Origin: a virus
Virus record (IMG/VR): IMGVR_UViG_3300008012_000052
Location: 1-41,748 of that record
Length of the DNA stretch: 41,748 nt
Direction: 5' to 3' (one strand)
A program made the translations under genes and the position numbers. The notes under the pieces are model-generated. The model did no database searches and was not told where the DNA came from. It saw nothing but the letters and a program-made list of their open reading frames with translations. Positions 24,260 through 32,646 of this stretch are shown piece after piece (position 1 is the first letter of the stretch; every line of letters starts with the position of its first letter).

Positions 24260-25840
24260 ATGAGTAAAAGTTTAGACGGTGTATTAACAAAAAAAGCAAA
24301 TCAGAAAGAAACATATACAGAAACACAAATTCAAGATCTATTGAATTGTATGGATCCTGATGAAGGTTACTTGTATTTTGCAAAACGATTTGCACACATT
24401 CAGCATCCAGTAAAAGGAAAACTTTTGTTTGATCCTTACGAATATCAGTTGAGGTTGATGCATTCGTATCATAATTTTAGATTTAATATTAATATGATGC
24501 CTAGACAAACAGGTAAAACTACATGTGCTAGTATATATTTGTGTTGGTATGCAATGTTCAATCCAGATCAAACTATTCTTATTGCAGCACACAAATACAC
24601 AGGTGCGCAGGAGATTATGCAGCGTATACGCTATGTATATGAACTATGTCCTGATTACATAAGAGCAGGTGTAACTAGTTATAATAAAGGTAGTATTGAG
24701 TTTGAAAATGGGTCACGTATTATCAGTCAAACAACAACAGGCACTACTGGACGTGGTTTGTCTATCTCGCTACTATATTGTGACGAGTTTGCGTTTGTGC
24801 AACCAAACATTGCTGAAGAATTTTGGACTTCAATTTCGCCTACACTAGCAACAGGTGGTAGAGCTATTATTACAAGCACACCAAACTCAGACGAAGATAC
24901 ATTTGCAGTTATATGGAAACAAGCTGAACAAAAGTTTGATGAGCATGGAAATGAACAAGAAATTGGTATAAATGGTTTTCACGCTTATAGAGCTCATTGG
25001 AGTGAACACCCCGACCGTGACGACGAATGGAAAGTTAATGAAATAGGTCGTATTGGTGAAGAAATGTTTCGTAGAGAATATGGCTGTGAATTTTTAATCT
25101 TTGATGAAACACTGATCAATAGTATAAAACTTGCTGCAATGGAAGGCATTGAACCTACATTGCATATGGGTCAAGTGCGATGGTACAAAAAACCTGATGC
25201 AAAAAAATCTTATGTTATAGGATTAGATCCTGCTATGGGAACAGGTGGAGATTTTGCTGCTATACAAGTGATAGAACTGCCTACATATGAACAAGTTGCT
25301 GAGTGGCAACATAACACTACAGCTATTCCAGGACAAATTAGGGTTTTGCGAGATATTTGTAGTTATATTGCAGAAGAAACAAAAACTACTTCTAATATTT
25401 ATTGGAGCGTTGAAAACAATGGTATAGGAGAAGCAGCACTACTTGTAATACAAGATTTTGGCGAAGAAAACATTCCTGGATTATTCATTAGTGAACCAAT
25501 ACGAAAAGGTCATGTAAGAAAATTTAGAAAAGGTTTTAATACTACACATGGAAGTAAAACTACAAGTTGTGCTAGATTAAAAACAATGATTGAAAATGAT
25601 AAACTAATATTAAAAAGTAAGCCTTGTATTAGTGAACTTAAAGCATACATAGCAGCAGGTAGTAGTTTTCAAGCAAAACCAGGACATCATGATGATTTAA
25701 TTAGCAGTTTAATTTTAACATTAAGAATAATGAGCGTTATGAAAGATTGGGATCCTACGGTTTATAATACGTTTAGCCAAATTGAAGCAGATGAAGAATA
25801 TGAAATGCCCATGCCTATCTTCGTAAGTAGCAGTTATTGA
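24260..25840 (+). CDS. 17: Large terminase subunit gp17
   Basis: This is the packaging ATPase-nuclease (526 aa; T4 gp17 is 610). Residues 81-88 PRQTGKTT are the Walker A, 171-176 LLYCDE the Walker B with catalytic Glu176, and 205-209 TSTPN the coupling motif. The RNase H-like nuclease has D323 (GLDPAMG), E385 (SVENNG) and D478/D479 (HHDDL). All catalytic residues are present, so a complete enzyme is expected. It drives DNA through the portal using ATP and cuts concatemers. ATG 24260 is chosen over TTG 24245, which lies in the terminator-promoter junction. There is no ribosome binding site, because the promoter octamer ends 4 nt upstream. Confidence 0.96.
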   Translation: MSKSLDGVLTKKANQKETYTETQIQDLLNCMDPDEGYLYFAKRFAHIQHPVKGKLLFDPYEYQLRLMHSYHNFRFNINMMPRQTGKTTCASIYLCWYAMFNPDQTILIAAHKYTGAQEIMQRIRYVYELCPDYIRAGVTSYNKGSIEFENGSRIISQTTTGTTGRGLSISLLYCDEFAFVQPNIAEEFWTSISPTLATGGRAIITSTPNSDEDTFAVIWKQAEQKFDEHGNEQEIGINGFHAYRAHWSEHPDRDDEWKVNEIGRIGEEMFRREYGCEFLIFDETLINSIKLAAMEGIEPTLHMGQVRWYKKPDAKKSYVIGLDPAMGTGGDFAAIQVIELPTYEQVAEWQHNTTAIPGQIRVLRDICSYIAEETKTTSNIYWSVENNGIGEAALLVIQDFGEENIPGLFISEPIRKGHVRKFRKGFNTTHGSKTTSCARLKTMIENDKLILKSKPCISELKAYIAAGSSFQAKPGHHDDLISSLILTLRIMSVMKDWDPTVYNTFSQIEADEEYEMPMPIFVSSSY

Positions 25841-25846
25841 TAAATA
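25839..25846 (+). promoter_or_regulatory. Late promoter octamer for the LysM-domain gene
   Basis: GATAAATAGTATACAATG: it overlaps the gp17 TGA stop by two bases and ends 7 nt before the next ATG. Confidence 0.75.
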
Positions 25847-25853
25847 GTATACA

Positions 25854-28076
25854 ATGAGAAATTTAAATACCGTAGCAGAACAATTATTTAATGAAATTAG
25901 AGGACGTTATTCAAGCGTGTCAATTGGCGATGCTGATGGTAACATTACCAATGAACCTAAGCAAGCAAGATTTTATGAATTTGATTTTAAATCAGGAATG
26001 CAGGATTTAGGAAAAGTAAGTGTAACACTTGACGAAGAATCTGGTGTTACAATTATGTATAATAATAATTTTACAGAAAATGCACTAGTAAGTGAAAAAC
26101 AAGATTGGTATAATTTTTTAAAAAATATTAGAATGTTTGCAAAAAAACGTTTATTAAATTTCGAAGTAAGAGATATTAATAAATCAAATCTAACTAAACG
26201 TGATTATTCTTATCTAGCTAAAAATCGTAGCGGAGATCAAACTATGGCTGAGTCTAAAATGTACGGCAGTAATAAAACAAGTTTTCAAAAAATTGGTAAT
26301 GCAAAATTATCAATTAAACATACAAAACCTATGGAAGAAAGTGAAAGTAGAACAAAAAATATTGGTTCTATTTACATCGAAAATAACCAAGGTGAAAAAT
26401 TTAAATATCCTTACAAACATCTTAGTGGTGCAAGAGCTTTAGCTATGCATGTTAGCGAAGGTGGCAATCCTTATGACGACTTTGGTAAACACATTACAGG
26501 TTTAAGTGAAGAACTATCTAATCTCCGCAAGTTCAAAACTTATATGGGCCGTAGCAGTGTAATGGCAGAAAGCCTTGCTGAACATATGGATATTGTTAAT
26601 GAAAGAATTGCAACAATTAAAAAGTCTATACAAAATCTTCAAAAGGAATCTCATTACAAACAAGCATTTGAAGAATTTGTACCAATTGAAGACATAGAAG
26701 TACCAGAAGATATATCAGCTAATTGGATCGACCAATTAACCGTAAAACAATTTAATGAAGAATTAAAAGATGTATTTCCATACATTTACAATTTAGTTAG
26801 TGAAAATACAAAACCAGAAGAAATAACTTTTGAAGACATTTTTTATGAAGCAAAAGATACAATGATAAAAACACAACCTGGTGAAGATTCTGTATCGCAA
26901 GTTGCACAAAGATTCAGAGTGCCTGCAGAAAAAATGAAAGATTTTATTCAAGACGTCATCGAAGTTAATGGGTTAGATAGTGACAAACTACAACCAGGAA
27001 TAGATTTGGTTATACCAGCAGGTTATATTCCTGGTAATGTATCATCGAGTCCAAGACCGCAAATGAGACCAACTAATAATACAAATATCGGCAGTATAGA
27101 AATAGCACCAAATGGTCAAGTTACAGGCAGCACAAGAGGCTTCAATACAGAGTCTGCAATTGATGCTGCATTTGATAAATTGTTAGGACAATTTGCAGAT
27201 AATTTTAGTGCGCAAGTAGAAGGCGATACAGATGAAGGCAACGCATACGCACATGCTGTAAGACAAGCAAAAATGAATGGCGCTAAAAAAGGCGACAAAA
27301 TAGATCATCCAGATTCAGACGAAGATGATATTGTAATTGAAAAAGACAAAACACCATTAGGCGAGTTTATACTAAGTTACTTTGATAGACAAACAGGCCA
27401 GTTTCCAAAAGGCGAAACAGCAGTATTGACCAGTGTAGAAAAAGACTATGGCGATCAATACGTCAAACCAGCAAGTCAGTTCATAGAACGTCTAGGTCAA
27501 GTATACGAAAAATATCAACAGAAAAAACTAGGACAAGTTAATTTAGACGAAGCAGGTGCCGGAGACTTTGAATCTCAATTCAGACGTATTCAACAAAGAG
27601 GTGGCAACGTAGCAGTTAGTATACATGGACTTCTTAAAGACTCTGGGTTAGATGCAGATCAAATTATGGGATTTGATCCTAATGTTCCGAGCAACCGTAC
27701 TAAAGTTAACCAATTTCAACAAGGTAATCAAGAAGAAGTTTTACAAAAAGCACAGCAGGCATTGGGCAGCGCACAAGGCGGACAAGCACAGCCAGCAGCA
27801 GGTAGTGCGCAAGGCGGACAAGATTTAGGCAATGGCTTCCAAAAAATAAAACATCCACAATATGGTGATGCTATATTGGATACTCAAAGCGGAAGTGTTA
27901 TTTTTGTAAATGCAGGAAAATTAAGATCTCCAGGCAAATATGCAGTTTTACAAAGAAATGGAAAAATTCAAACGACAAACCAATTAGGACCGATGTCTAC
28001 ACAAGCAATGCAAGATGCAGGTTTAGGCGAGTCACAAAATTTAAACAGAATTCAAGAGTTAGCCGGTTTAAGATAA
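25854..28076 (+). CDS. LysM-like domain virion protein, 740 aa
   Basis: The N-terminal ~300 residues (YEFDFKSGMQDLGKVSVTLD, KQDWYNFLKNIRMFAKKRLLNFEVRD, YGSNKTSFQKIGNAKLSIKHTK, RARALAMHVSEGG-type helices) resemble a conserved marine T4-like protein of unknown role. Residues ~335-388 (KTQPGEDSVSQVAQRFRVP, VNGLDSDKLQPGIDLVIP) fit a LysM fold, which binds N-acetylglucosamine-containing wall polymers. The Gln/Gly/Ala-rich C-terminal part ends in a small folded segment (HPQYGDAILDTQSGSVIFV). No hydrolase domain is seen. It lies directly after gp17 under its own late promoter and, with the 22747 gene, gives two wall-binding proteins around the terminase. Confidence 0.75.
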   Translation: MRNLNTVAEQLFNEIRGRYSSVSIGDADGNITNEPKQARFYEFDFKSGMQDLGKVSVTLDEESGVTIMYNNNFTENALVSEKQDWYNFLKNIRMFAKKRLLNFEVRDINKSNLTKRDYSYLAKNRSGDQTMAESKMYGSNKTSFQKIGNAKLSIKHTKPMEESESRTKNIGSIYIENNQGEKFKYPYKHLSGARALAMHVSEGGNPYDDFGKHITGLSEELSNLRKFKTYMGRSSVMAESLAEHMDIVNERIATIKKSIQNLQKESHYKQAFEEFVPIEDIEVPEDISANWIDQLTVKQFNEELKDVFPYIYNLVSENTKPEEITFEDIFYEAKDTMIKTQPGEDSVSQVAQRFRVPAEKMKDFIQDVIEVNGLDSDKLQPGIDLVIPAGYIPGNVSSSPRPQMRPTNNTNIGSIEIAPNGQVTGSTRGFNTESAIDAAFDKLLGQFADNFSAQVEGDTDEGNAYAHAVRQAKMNGAKKGDKIDHPDSDEDDIVIEKDKTPLGEFILSYFDRQTGQFPKGETAVLTSVEKDYGDQYVKPASQFIERLGQVYEKYQQKKLGQVNLDEAGAGDFESQFRRIQQRGGNVAVSIHGLLKDSGLDADQIMGFDPNVPSNRTKVNQFQQGNQEEVLQKAQQALGSAQGGQAQPAAGSAQGGQDLGNGFQKIKHPQYGDAILDTQSGSVIFVNAGKLRSPGKYAVLQRNGKIQTTNQLGPMSTQAMQDAGLGESQNLNRIQELAGLR

Positions 28077-28085
28077 TCGGCTAAC
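28058..28085 (+). terminator. Possible hairpin at the end of the LysM gene
   Basis: GTTAGCCG and CGGCTAAC can form an 8-bp stem with a 12-nt loop that includes the stop codon. No strong T-run follows, so it could be an RNA-processing or attenuation structure rather than a terminator. Confidence 0.45.
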
Positions 28086-28112
28086 CATTTGAAAATATTG
28101 TCAAAAAAATAG

Positions 28113-28141
28113 TTGACAAGATAAATAACATTGTGTAGTAT
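28113..28141 (+). promoter_or_regulatory. Sigma70-like promoter of gene 32
   Basis: TTGACA at 28113-28118 and TAGTAT at 28136-28141 are separated by 17 nt; the -10 box matches consensus at 4 of 6 positions. A GATAAATA late octamer is embedded in the spacer. The 59-nt leader to the ATG contains TGTGC-t-GCACA, a possible hairpin. Confidence 0.62.
28120..28127 (+). promoter_or_regulatory. Late promoter octamer inside the gene 32 promoter
   Basis: GATAAATA lies between the -35 and -10 boxes of the sigma70-like promoter, 73 nt upstream of the gp32 ATG. It would allow continued expression late in infection. Confidence 0.65.
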
Positions 28142-28200
28142 AGTAATTGTGCTGCACACTAAAGGCACATAGAACATAGGCAATATAAGGAGGCATAACT

Positions 28201-29190
28201 ATGGCATCATTAGCAGAAATTAGAGCAAAGCTCAAAGAACAAGAAAATCGTTCAAGCGGTGGCAACACAGGCGGCGATAACGCAATTTACCCATTTTGGA
28301 ATATGAAAGAAGGCGATCAGGCAACCCTGCGCTTCTTGCCTGACGGCGATGATTCAAACACTTTCTTTTGGAAAGAGCGTTTGATGATTAAACTTCCATT
28401 TGCTGGTGTAAAAGGCGAAACTGACTCACGTCCAGTACAAGTACAAGTACCATGCATGGAAATGTATGGCGAATCTTGCCCAATCTTGCAAGAAGTACGT
28501 GGCTGGTTTAAAGATCCAAGTTTAGAAGATATGGGTCGTAAGTATTGGAAGAAACGTAGTTATATCTTCCAAGGTTTTGTTGTAGATGATCCATTGAAAG
28601 AAGATTCACAACCAGAAAATCCTATTCGTAGATTTATTATTGGTCCGCAAATCTTCCAACTAATCAAAGCAGCACTAATGGACCCAGATATGGAAGAACT
28701 GCCAACAGATTATACTGCTGGTGTAGACTTCCGTCTTGCTAAAGGTTCAAAAGGTGGTTATGCAGATTACGGCGCAAGTAATTGGGCACGTAGAGAGCGT
28801 CCACTAGGTGATGCAGAGATGGCAGCAGTGAACACACACGGGTTGTTTAATCTAAATGATTTCCTTCCTAAAAAGCCAGGCGAAGTAGAACTTAAAGTTC
28901 TTACTGAAATGTTTGAAGCAAGTGTTGACGGTGAAGCATATGATGCAGAGCGTTGGAGTAATTACTTCCGTCCTGCAGGTATGCAAGCACGTACAGGTGA
29001 TCCAAACACAGCACCTGCTCCGACACCTGCTCCACAACCAGCAGCACCTGCACCTGCACCAGCAGCAGTTGAAGATGATATTCCTTTTAAATCAAATGAG
29101 GAAGTAGCAGCTGAAGCAGCACCAGCAGAAAACGCCGGCGGCGGCGCACAAGACATCCTAGCGATGATTCGTGCTCGTCAAGGACAATAA
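28201..29190 (+). CDS. 32: Single-stranded DNA-binding protein gp32
   Basis: The product (329 aa) has the gp32 order: an N-terminal cooperativity region (MASLAEIRAKLKEQE), the OB-fold core (YPFWNMKEGDQATLRFLPDGD, FWKERLMIKLPFAG, PCMEMYGESCPILQEVRGWF, KKRSYIFQGFVV, NPIRRFIIGPQIFQLI) and a disordered Pro/Ala tail. It coats ssDNA in replication and recombination and partners UvsX and UvsY downstream. The T4 zinc site is incomplete: C85 and C93 remain but the Cys of SCPxC is Leu96. The tail holds EDDIPF (291-296), identical in its core to the tip of bacterial SSB. AAGGAGG gives strong translation. The two promoter types upstream fit expression throughout infection. Confidence 0.94.
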   Translation: MASLAEIRAKLKEQENRSSGGNTGGDNAIYPFWNMKEGDQATLRFLPDGDDSNTFFWKERLMIKLPFAGVKGETDSRPVQVQVPCMEMYGESCPILQEVRGWFKDPSLEDMGRKYWKKRSYIFQGFVVDDPLKEDSQPENPIRRFIIGPQIFQLIKAALMDPDMEELPTDYTAGVDFRLAKGSKGGYADYGASNWARRERPLGDAEMAAVNTHGLFNLNDFLPKKPGEVELKVLTEMFEASVDGEAYDAERWSNYFRPAGMQARTGDPNTAPAPTPAPQPAAPAPAPAAVEDDIPFKSNEEVAAEAAPAENAGGGAQDILAMIRARQGQ

Positions 29191-29192
29191 TA

Positions 29193-29212
29193 GAAAGGGC
29201 TTCGGCCCTTTC
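29193..29212 (+). terminator. UUCG-loop terminator after gene 32
   Basis: GAAAGGGC and GCCCTTTC form an 8-bp stem closed by the stable TTCG tetraloop, followed by CTTTGCTTTTT. It lies 2 nt after the gp32 stop and would separate abundant gp32 mRNA from uvsX mRNA. No promoter is obvious before uvsX, so some read-through is expected. Confidence 0.85.
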
Positions 29213-29239
29213 CTTTGCTTTTTAGAATAGGAGATATGT

Positions 29240-30334
29240 ATGGCTACTAAAGCATTCGATCCTTCAAAGTTTCGAAACTCATTAACAAAATCTATTAAAG
29301 GTATGAGTGCAGGCTTTAATGATCCACAAGATTGGATCAGCACAGGCAACTATGCACTTAACTATCTGCTAAGTGGTGATTTCCGCAAAGGTATTCCGCT
29401 AGGTAAAGTAAGCGTGTTTGCAGGCGAATCAGGCGCAGGCAAGTCTTACATTGTGTCTGGTAATATTGTAAAGTCAGCACAAGAGCAAGACATCTTTGTG
29501 GTGCTTATTGACTCAGAAAACGCACTAGATCAAACATGGCTAGAAGCATTAGGTGTTGACTGCGATGACAGCAAACTACTAAAACTTAACATGGCAATGA
29601 TTGACGATGTTGCTAAAACTATTAGCACATTTATGGATGATTATAAATCAATGAACGAAGAAGATCGTCCTAAAGTATTGTTTGTTGTTGACTCATTAGG
29701 TATGCTTATGTCACCAACTGAAGTAAATCAGTTTGAAGCAGGTGATATGAAGGGTGATATGGGTCGTAAGGCAAAAGCACTGAAGGCATTGGTTACTAAC
29801 TGCGTAAATATGTTTGGTAGTTACAATGTTGGTATGTGTGTTACTAACCACACTTATGCATCGCAGGATATGTTTGATCCAGATGATAAGATTTCAGGTG
29901 GTAGTGGCTTTGTGTATGCAAGTTCAATGGTTGTAGCAATGAAAAAGCTGAAACTAAAAGAAGATGCAGACGGCAACAAAACATCACAAGTACACGGTAT
30001 TAGAGCAGCGTGTAAGGTTATGAAAACACGTTACGCTAAACCGTTTGAAGCAGTACAAGTGAAGATTCCTTATGAAACAGGAATGGATCCATATTCAGGC
30101 ATGTTTGATTTGCTTGAAGCAAAAGGACTGCTTGAAAAACAAGGTAATCGCTACAAGTATGTTGATAGCGAAGGAAATGAAACACTAGAATATCGTAAAA
30201 ACTGGACAGGTGAACTACTCGAAATGATTATGGCCGATTTACCGGCAAAAGAAGCACAAATGGTAAATATCGCTAACGCAACCGACGAAGAAGTTGTGAT
30301 TGATCATAACGAGGAGTTAGCTGAGAATGAATGA
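29240..30334 (+). CDS. uvsX: UvsX RecA-like recombinase
   Basis: The product (364 aa; T4 UvsX is 391) carries Walker A GESGAGKS (62-69), a Walker B strand ending VVD (to residue 151), DSENALDQTW and the DNA-binding loop region (MGRKAKALKALVTNC, HTYASQDMFDPDDKISGGSG). It polymerises on ssDNA and catalyses strand exchange in recombination-dependent replication, with gp32 and UvsY. The ATG is preceded by TAGGAG. The tail is acidic (EEVVIDHNEELAENE) and overlaps the next gene's start by 8 nt. Confidence 0.95.
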   Translation: MATKAFDPSKFRNSLTKSIKGMSAGFNDPQDWISTGNYALNYLLSGDFRKGIPLGKVSVFAGESGAGKSYIVSGNIVKSAQEQDIFVVLIDSENALDQTWLEALGVDCDDSKLLKLNMAMIDDVAKTISTFMDDYKSMNEEDRPKVLFVVDSLGMLMSPTEVNQFEAGDMKGDMGRKAKALKALVTNCVNMFGSYNVGMCVTNHTYASQDMFDPDDKISGGSGFVYASSMVVAMKKLKLKEDADGNKTSQVHGIRAACKVMKTRYAKPFEAVQVKIPYETGMDPYSGMFDLLEAKGLLEKQGNRYKYVDSEGNETLEYRKNWTGELLEMIMADLPAKEAQMVNIANATDEEVVIDHNEELAENE

Positions 30335-30551
30335 AGAATTTGTTTCTGATCTATGGAACTTGTTTAAAGAATATTTGGATAAAAAGCATATTGAATTAGC
30401 AGCAGAAAGATATGTAGATACTCTTATTGATTACGGAGTTTCGGATATTCAGTTGCAAGAAATGTTAGGCGGTGATAAAACACTTGATGCTGCAATTCAA
30501 TATTACTTAGAGTTAGACGACGATAACGATGACGACGATTGGGATGAATAA
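30327..30551 (+). CDS. Small acidic hypothetical protein between uvsX and uvsY
   Basis: The product (74 aa) reads MNEEFVSDLWNLFKEYLDKKHIELAAERYVDTLIDYG and ends in a strongly acidic ELDDDNDDDDWDE tail. A short helical protein of this pattern follows UvsX in marine T4-like phages as I recall. The acidic tail could mimic DNA or contact gp32, UvsX or UvsY, but this is unproven. It overlaps uvsX (ATGAATGA) and uvsY (TAATG) and is therefore coupled to both. Confidence 0.8.
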   Translation: MNEEFVSDLWNLFKEYLDKKHIELAAERYVDTLIDYGVSDIQLQEMLGGDKTLDAAIQYYLELDDDNDDDDWDE

Positions 30552-31006
30552 TGGGTTGGTACAGCCAAGTAAGCAGAGATATATCACAAATTCCTTCTGC
30601 TATACAATACTTTGAAACTGAACTAGTTCAAGCAAAACAAGAATGTAAGTTACACGGTAATGTTGAAAAACAAGCATCAATGATGCCAGGTATTGTCGAG
30701 CATAGATTTAATCAGTTACAAGAAATTGAAGCCATATTAGAATTCTTAAACATTGAACTGCGTAAACTACGCAGTTCTTTTTTCAAAAAATATCTTGAAA
30801 ATTATCAAAGAGCATTATCAAGCCGAGATGTAGAAAAGTATGTTGATGGCGAACAAGATGTATGTGATTATGAAAAAATTATAAACGAATTTGCACTTAT
30901 GCGTAACAAATGGTTAGGTGTGTTAAAAGCACTAGATCAGAAACAATGGCAGATAACTAATATTGTAAAACTAAGAGTAGCAGGTATGGAAGATGCAAGT
31001 TTATAA
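30551..31006 (+). CDS. uvsY: UvsY recombination mediator
   Basis: The product (151 aa; T4 UvsY is 137) is mostly helical: SQVSRDISQIPSAIQYFETELVQAK, VEHRFNQLQEIEAILEFLNIELRKLRSSFFKKYLENYQRALSSRDVEKYV and MRNKWLGVLKALDQKQWQITNIVKLR. Its size and position two genes after uvsX fit UvsY, which loads UvsX onto gp32-covered ssDNA. The assignment rests on pattern and synteny. A TATAAATA late promoter overlaps its 3' end. Confidence 0.88.
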   Translation: MGWYSQVSRDISQIPSAIQYFETELVQAKQECKLHGNVEKQASMMPGIVEHRFNQLQEIEAILEFLNIELRKLRSSFFKKYLENYQRALSSRDVEKYVDGEQDVCDYEKIINEFALMRNKWLGVLKALDQKQWQITNIVKLRVAGMEDASL

Positions 31007-31009
31007 ATA
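31002..31009 (+). promoter_or_regulatory. Late promoter (TATAAATA) heading the glycan island
   Basis: An exact T4 late consensus overlaps the uvsY TAA stop and ends 22 nt before the GSCFA gene ATG, with CGGAG in the leader. Confidence 0.82.
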
Positions 31010-31031
31010 ACTTACGGAGTATAAAATATAT

Positions 31032-31973
31032 ATGGGAAAATATCGTGTTTCTGGGGTACTTAATCCAACAGAAAGTATTAAAGCAAGTAACATTACTAAA
31101 TGGCACAAAGGTGATAGAGTTGACTATTGGCCAAAAGATATGATGGCTGAAAATAATGTTAACGGAGTGTTAAATGAATTGTTTTCTGCATACGGACCTC
31201 CAAAACCTATTTTTAGACCACAAGATAAAGTTTTGACTATGGGAAGTTGCTTTGCATTACGCATTAGAGAATGGATGGAAAAGAACGGAAGAGGCACAGA
31301 AGCACTTTTTATTCCAGAAGGATTAAACAATAGTTTTGCAGTAAGACAATTTATAGAATGGGCATTAACAGGTAATCGTAGTCACGATGCTTATTGGTAT
31401 GATGAATTAGCAGACGGTGTAGGTAAATGGGAATCTCCTGAAGAGCAAGAACAAATAAAAAAACATTTTATCAATCACAACGGATTTGTTATTACTTTTG
31501 GTTTAGCAGAAGTTTGGAAAGACAAAGAAACCGGAGGCGTATTTTGGAGAGGTGTGCCTAATGATATGTTTGATCCCAACAAACACGAATCTGTTGTTAG
31601 TACCGTAGAAGAAAATATTGCAAATATAAAAACAATTGTTGAGTTGTTAAGAAAATACTGCGGCAATAAACCTATTATTATTACACTAAGTCCTGTACCA
31701 CTTAATGCTACATTTCAAGAAAGACCATGTGTAGTTAGTGATTGTGTAAGCAAAAGTATATTACGTGTTTCAATAGACGAAGCATTAAGAAACATTAATG
31801 ATAAAAATGTATATTACTGGCCTAGTTTTGAATATGTTAAATGGATTCCTAGCCATATGCCAATTGTAACATTTGGTGGCAAAAAAGGAAAGAAAATTAC
31901 TGATAGTAGACATGTAGCAGAGACTGCTGTATCAAACATTATTAGTAATTTTGCTAAAAAGTTTTTTATATAA
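31032..31973 (+). CDS. GSCFA-domain (SGNH-like) hydrolase
   Basis: The product (313 aa) contains VLTMGSCFALRIREW: GSCFA (71-75) is the signature of the family, whose Ser72 corresponds to the SGNH/GDSL nucleophile. FVITFGLAEVW (Asn replaced by Ala-Glu region), PIIITLSPVPL and DSRHVAE (D291, H294) supply the other blocks, including the catalytic Asp-His pair. GSCFA proteins are thought to act on cell-surface carbohydrates, for example as acyl transferases or esterases; substrates are unproven. It opens the glycan island under a late promoter, so a role in acylating or deacylating the glycan made by the following genes is plausible. Confidence 0.85.
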   Translation: MGKYRVSGVLNPTESIKASNITKWHKGDRVDYWPKDMMAENNVNGVLNELFSAYGPPKPIFRPQDKVLTMGSCFALRIREWMEKNGRGTEALFIPEGLNNSFAVRQFIEWALTGNRSHDAYWYDELADGVGKWESPEEQEQIKKHFINHNGFVITFGLAEVWKDKETGGVFWRGVPNDMFDPNKHESVVSTVEENIANIKTIVELLRKYCGNKPIIITLSPVPLNATFQERPCVVSDCVSKSILRVSIDEALRNINDKNVYYWPSFEYVKWIPSHMPIVTFGGKKGKKITDSRHVAETAVSNIISNFAKKFFI

Positions 31974-31983
31974 GGTGTAAGAA

Positions 31984-32646
31984 ATGGATACTGATCTCCT
32001 TTATGGTTGGCATGTATTACAAGGTGATAGTACTCTAGAGAGAGCTTTTAATAAATCTAAAATTTCAAATATTTTAGATTATCAAAAAGATCAATTAGAT
32101 ACAGCAATATCTTTTTGTAAAAACTTTAGACATACTATTGACATTGGAGCCAATTATGGACTAATGTCGGCTAATATGTCTAATATATTTAAAAAAGTTT
32201 CTGCATTTGAAATAGTTCCTGAAATTAATGCTTGCTTTAAAATGAATGCAAAAAAATTTAATTTACAAAATGTAGAAATATATGACTGCGGATTAGGCGA
32301 CAAAAAAGAAAAAGTTTCTATAAATTTTAATCCTAAAAGTACCTTTTCAACTCATATTAGTACAAATCAAGAAAATACTACCAAGGTAAAAATTTCTACA
32401 TTAGATTCATTTAATTTTACAAATGTAGATTTTATTAAAATTGATGCAGAAGGGTTTGAACCTTTTATTATCAAAGGTGGTTTAAAAACAATTTTAAAAT
32501 ATAAACCTGTAATTCTTTATGAAAGAAAAGGACATGAAAAAAGATATGGATTTCAAAAAAATTCAGTACTAGATATTTTATCTCGCCATGGATATACAGA
32601 GTTAGCTAATATAGGAAGCAAAAATGCTTTGATAGGTGTGAAATGA
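31984..32646 (+). CDS. FkbM-family methyltransferase (copy 1)
   Basis: The product (220 aa) has the SAM-binding motif TIDIGANYG (D53-G59), VSAFEIVPEINACF, LGDKKEKVSIN, then DFIKIDAEGFEPFIIKGG, the FkbM acidic loop. FkbM enzymes O-methylate sugars or small molecules. The gene is strikingly AT-rich compared with its structural neighbours. AAGGTG precedes the ATG. It overlaps the second FkbM gene by ATGA; the two are only distantly similar, so they likely act on different hydroxyls. Confidence 0.88.
   Translation: MDTDLLYGWHVLQGDSTLERAFNKSKISNILDYQKDQLDTAISFCKNFRHTIDIGANYGLMSANMSNIFKKVSAFEIVPEINACFKMNAKKFNLQNVEIYDCGLGDKKEKVSINFNPKSTFSTHISTNQENTTKVKISTLDSFNFTNVDFIKIDAEGFEPFIIKGGLKTILKYKPVILYERKGHEKRYGFQKNSVLDILSRHGYTELANIGSKNALIGVK

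Noticed and set aside
28142-28200. A gp32 autoregulatory pseudoknot in the leader
   Set aside because: T4 has one, and TGTGC-t-GCACA is present here, but I could not build a convincing pseudoknot by eye.
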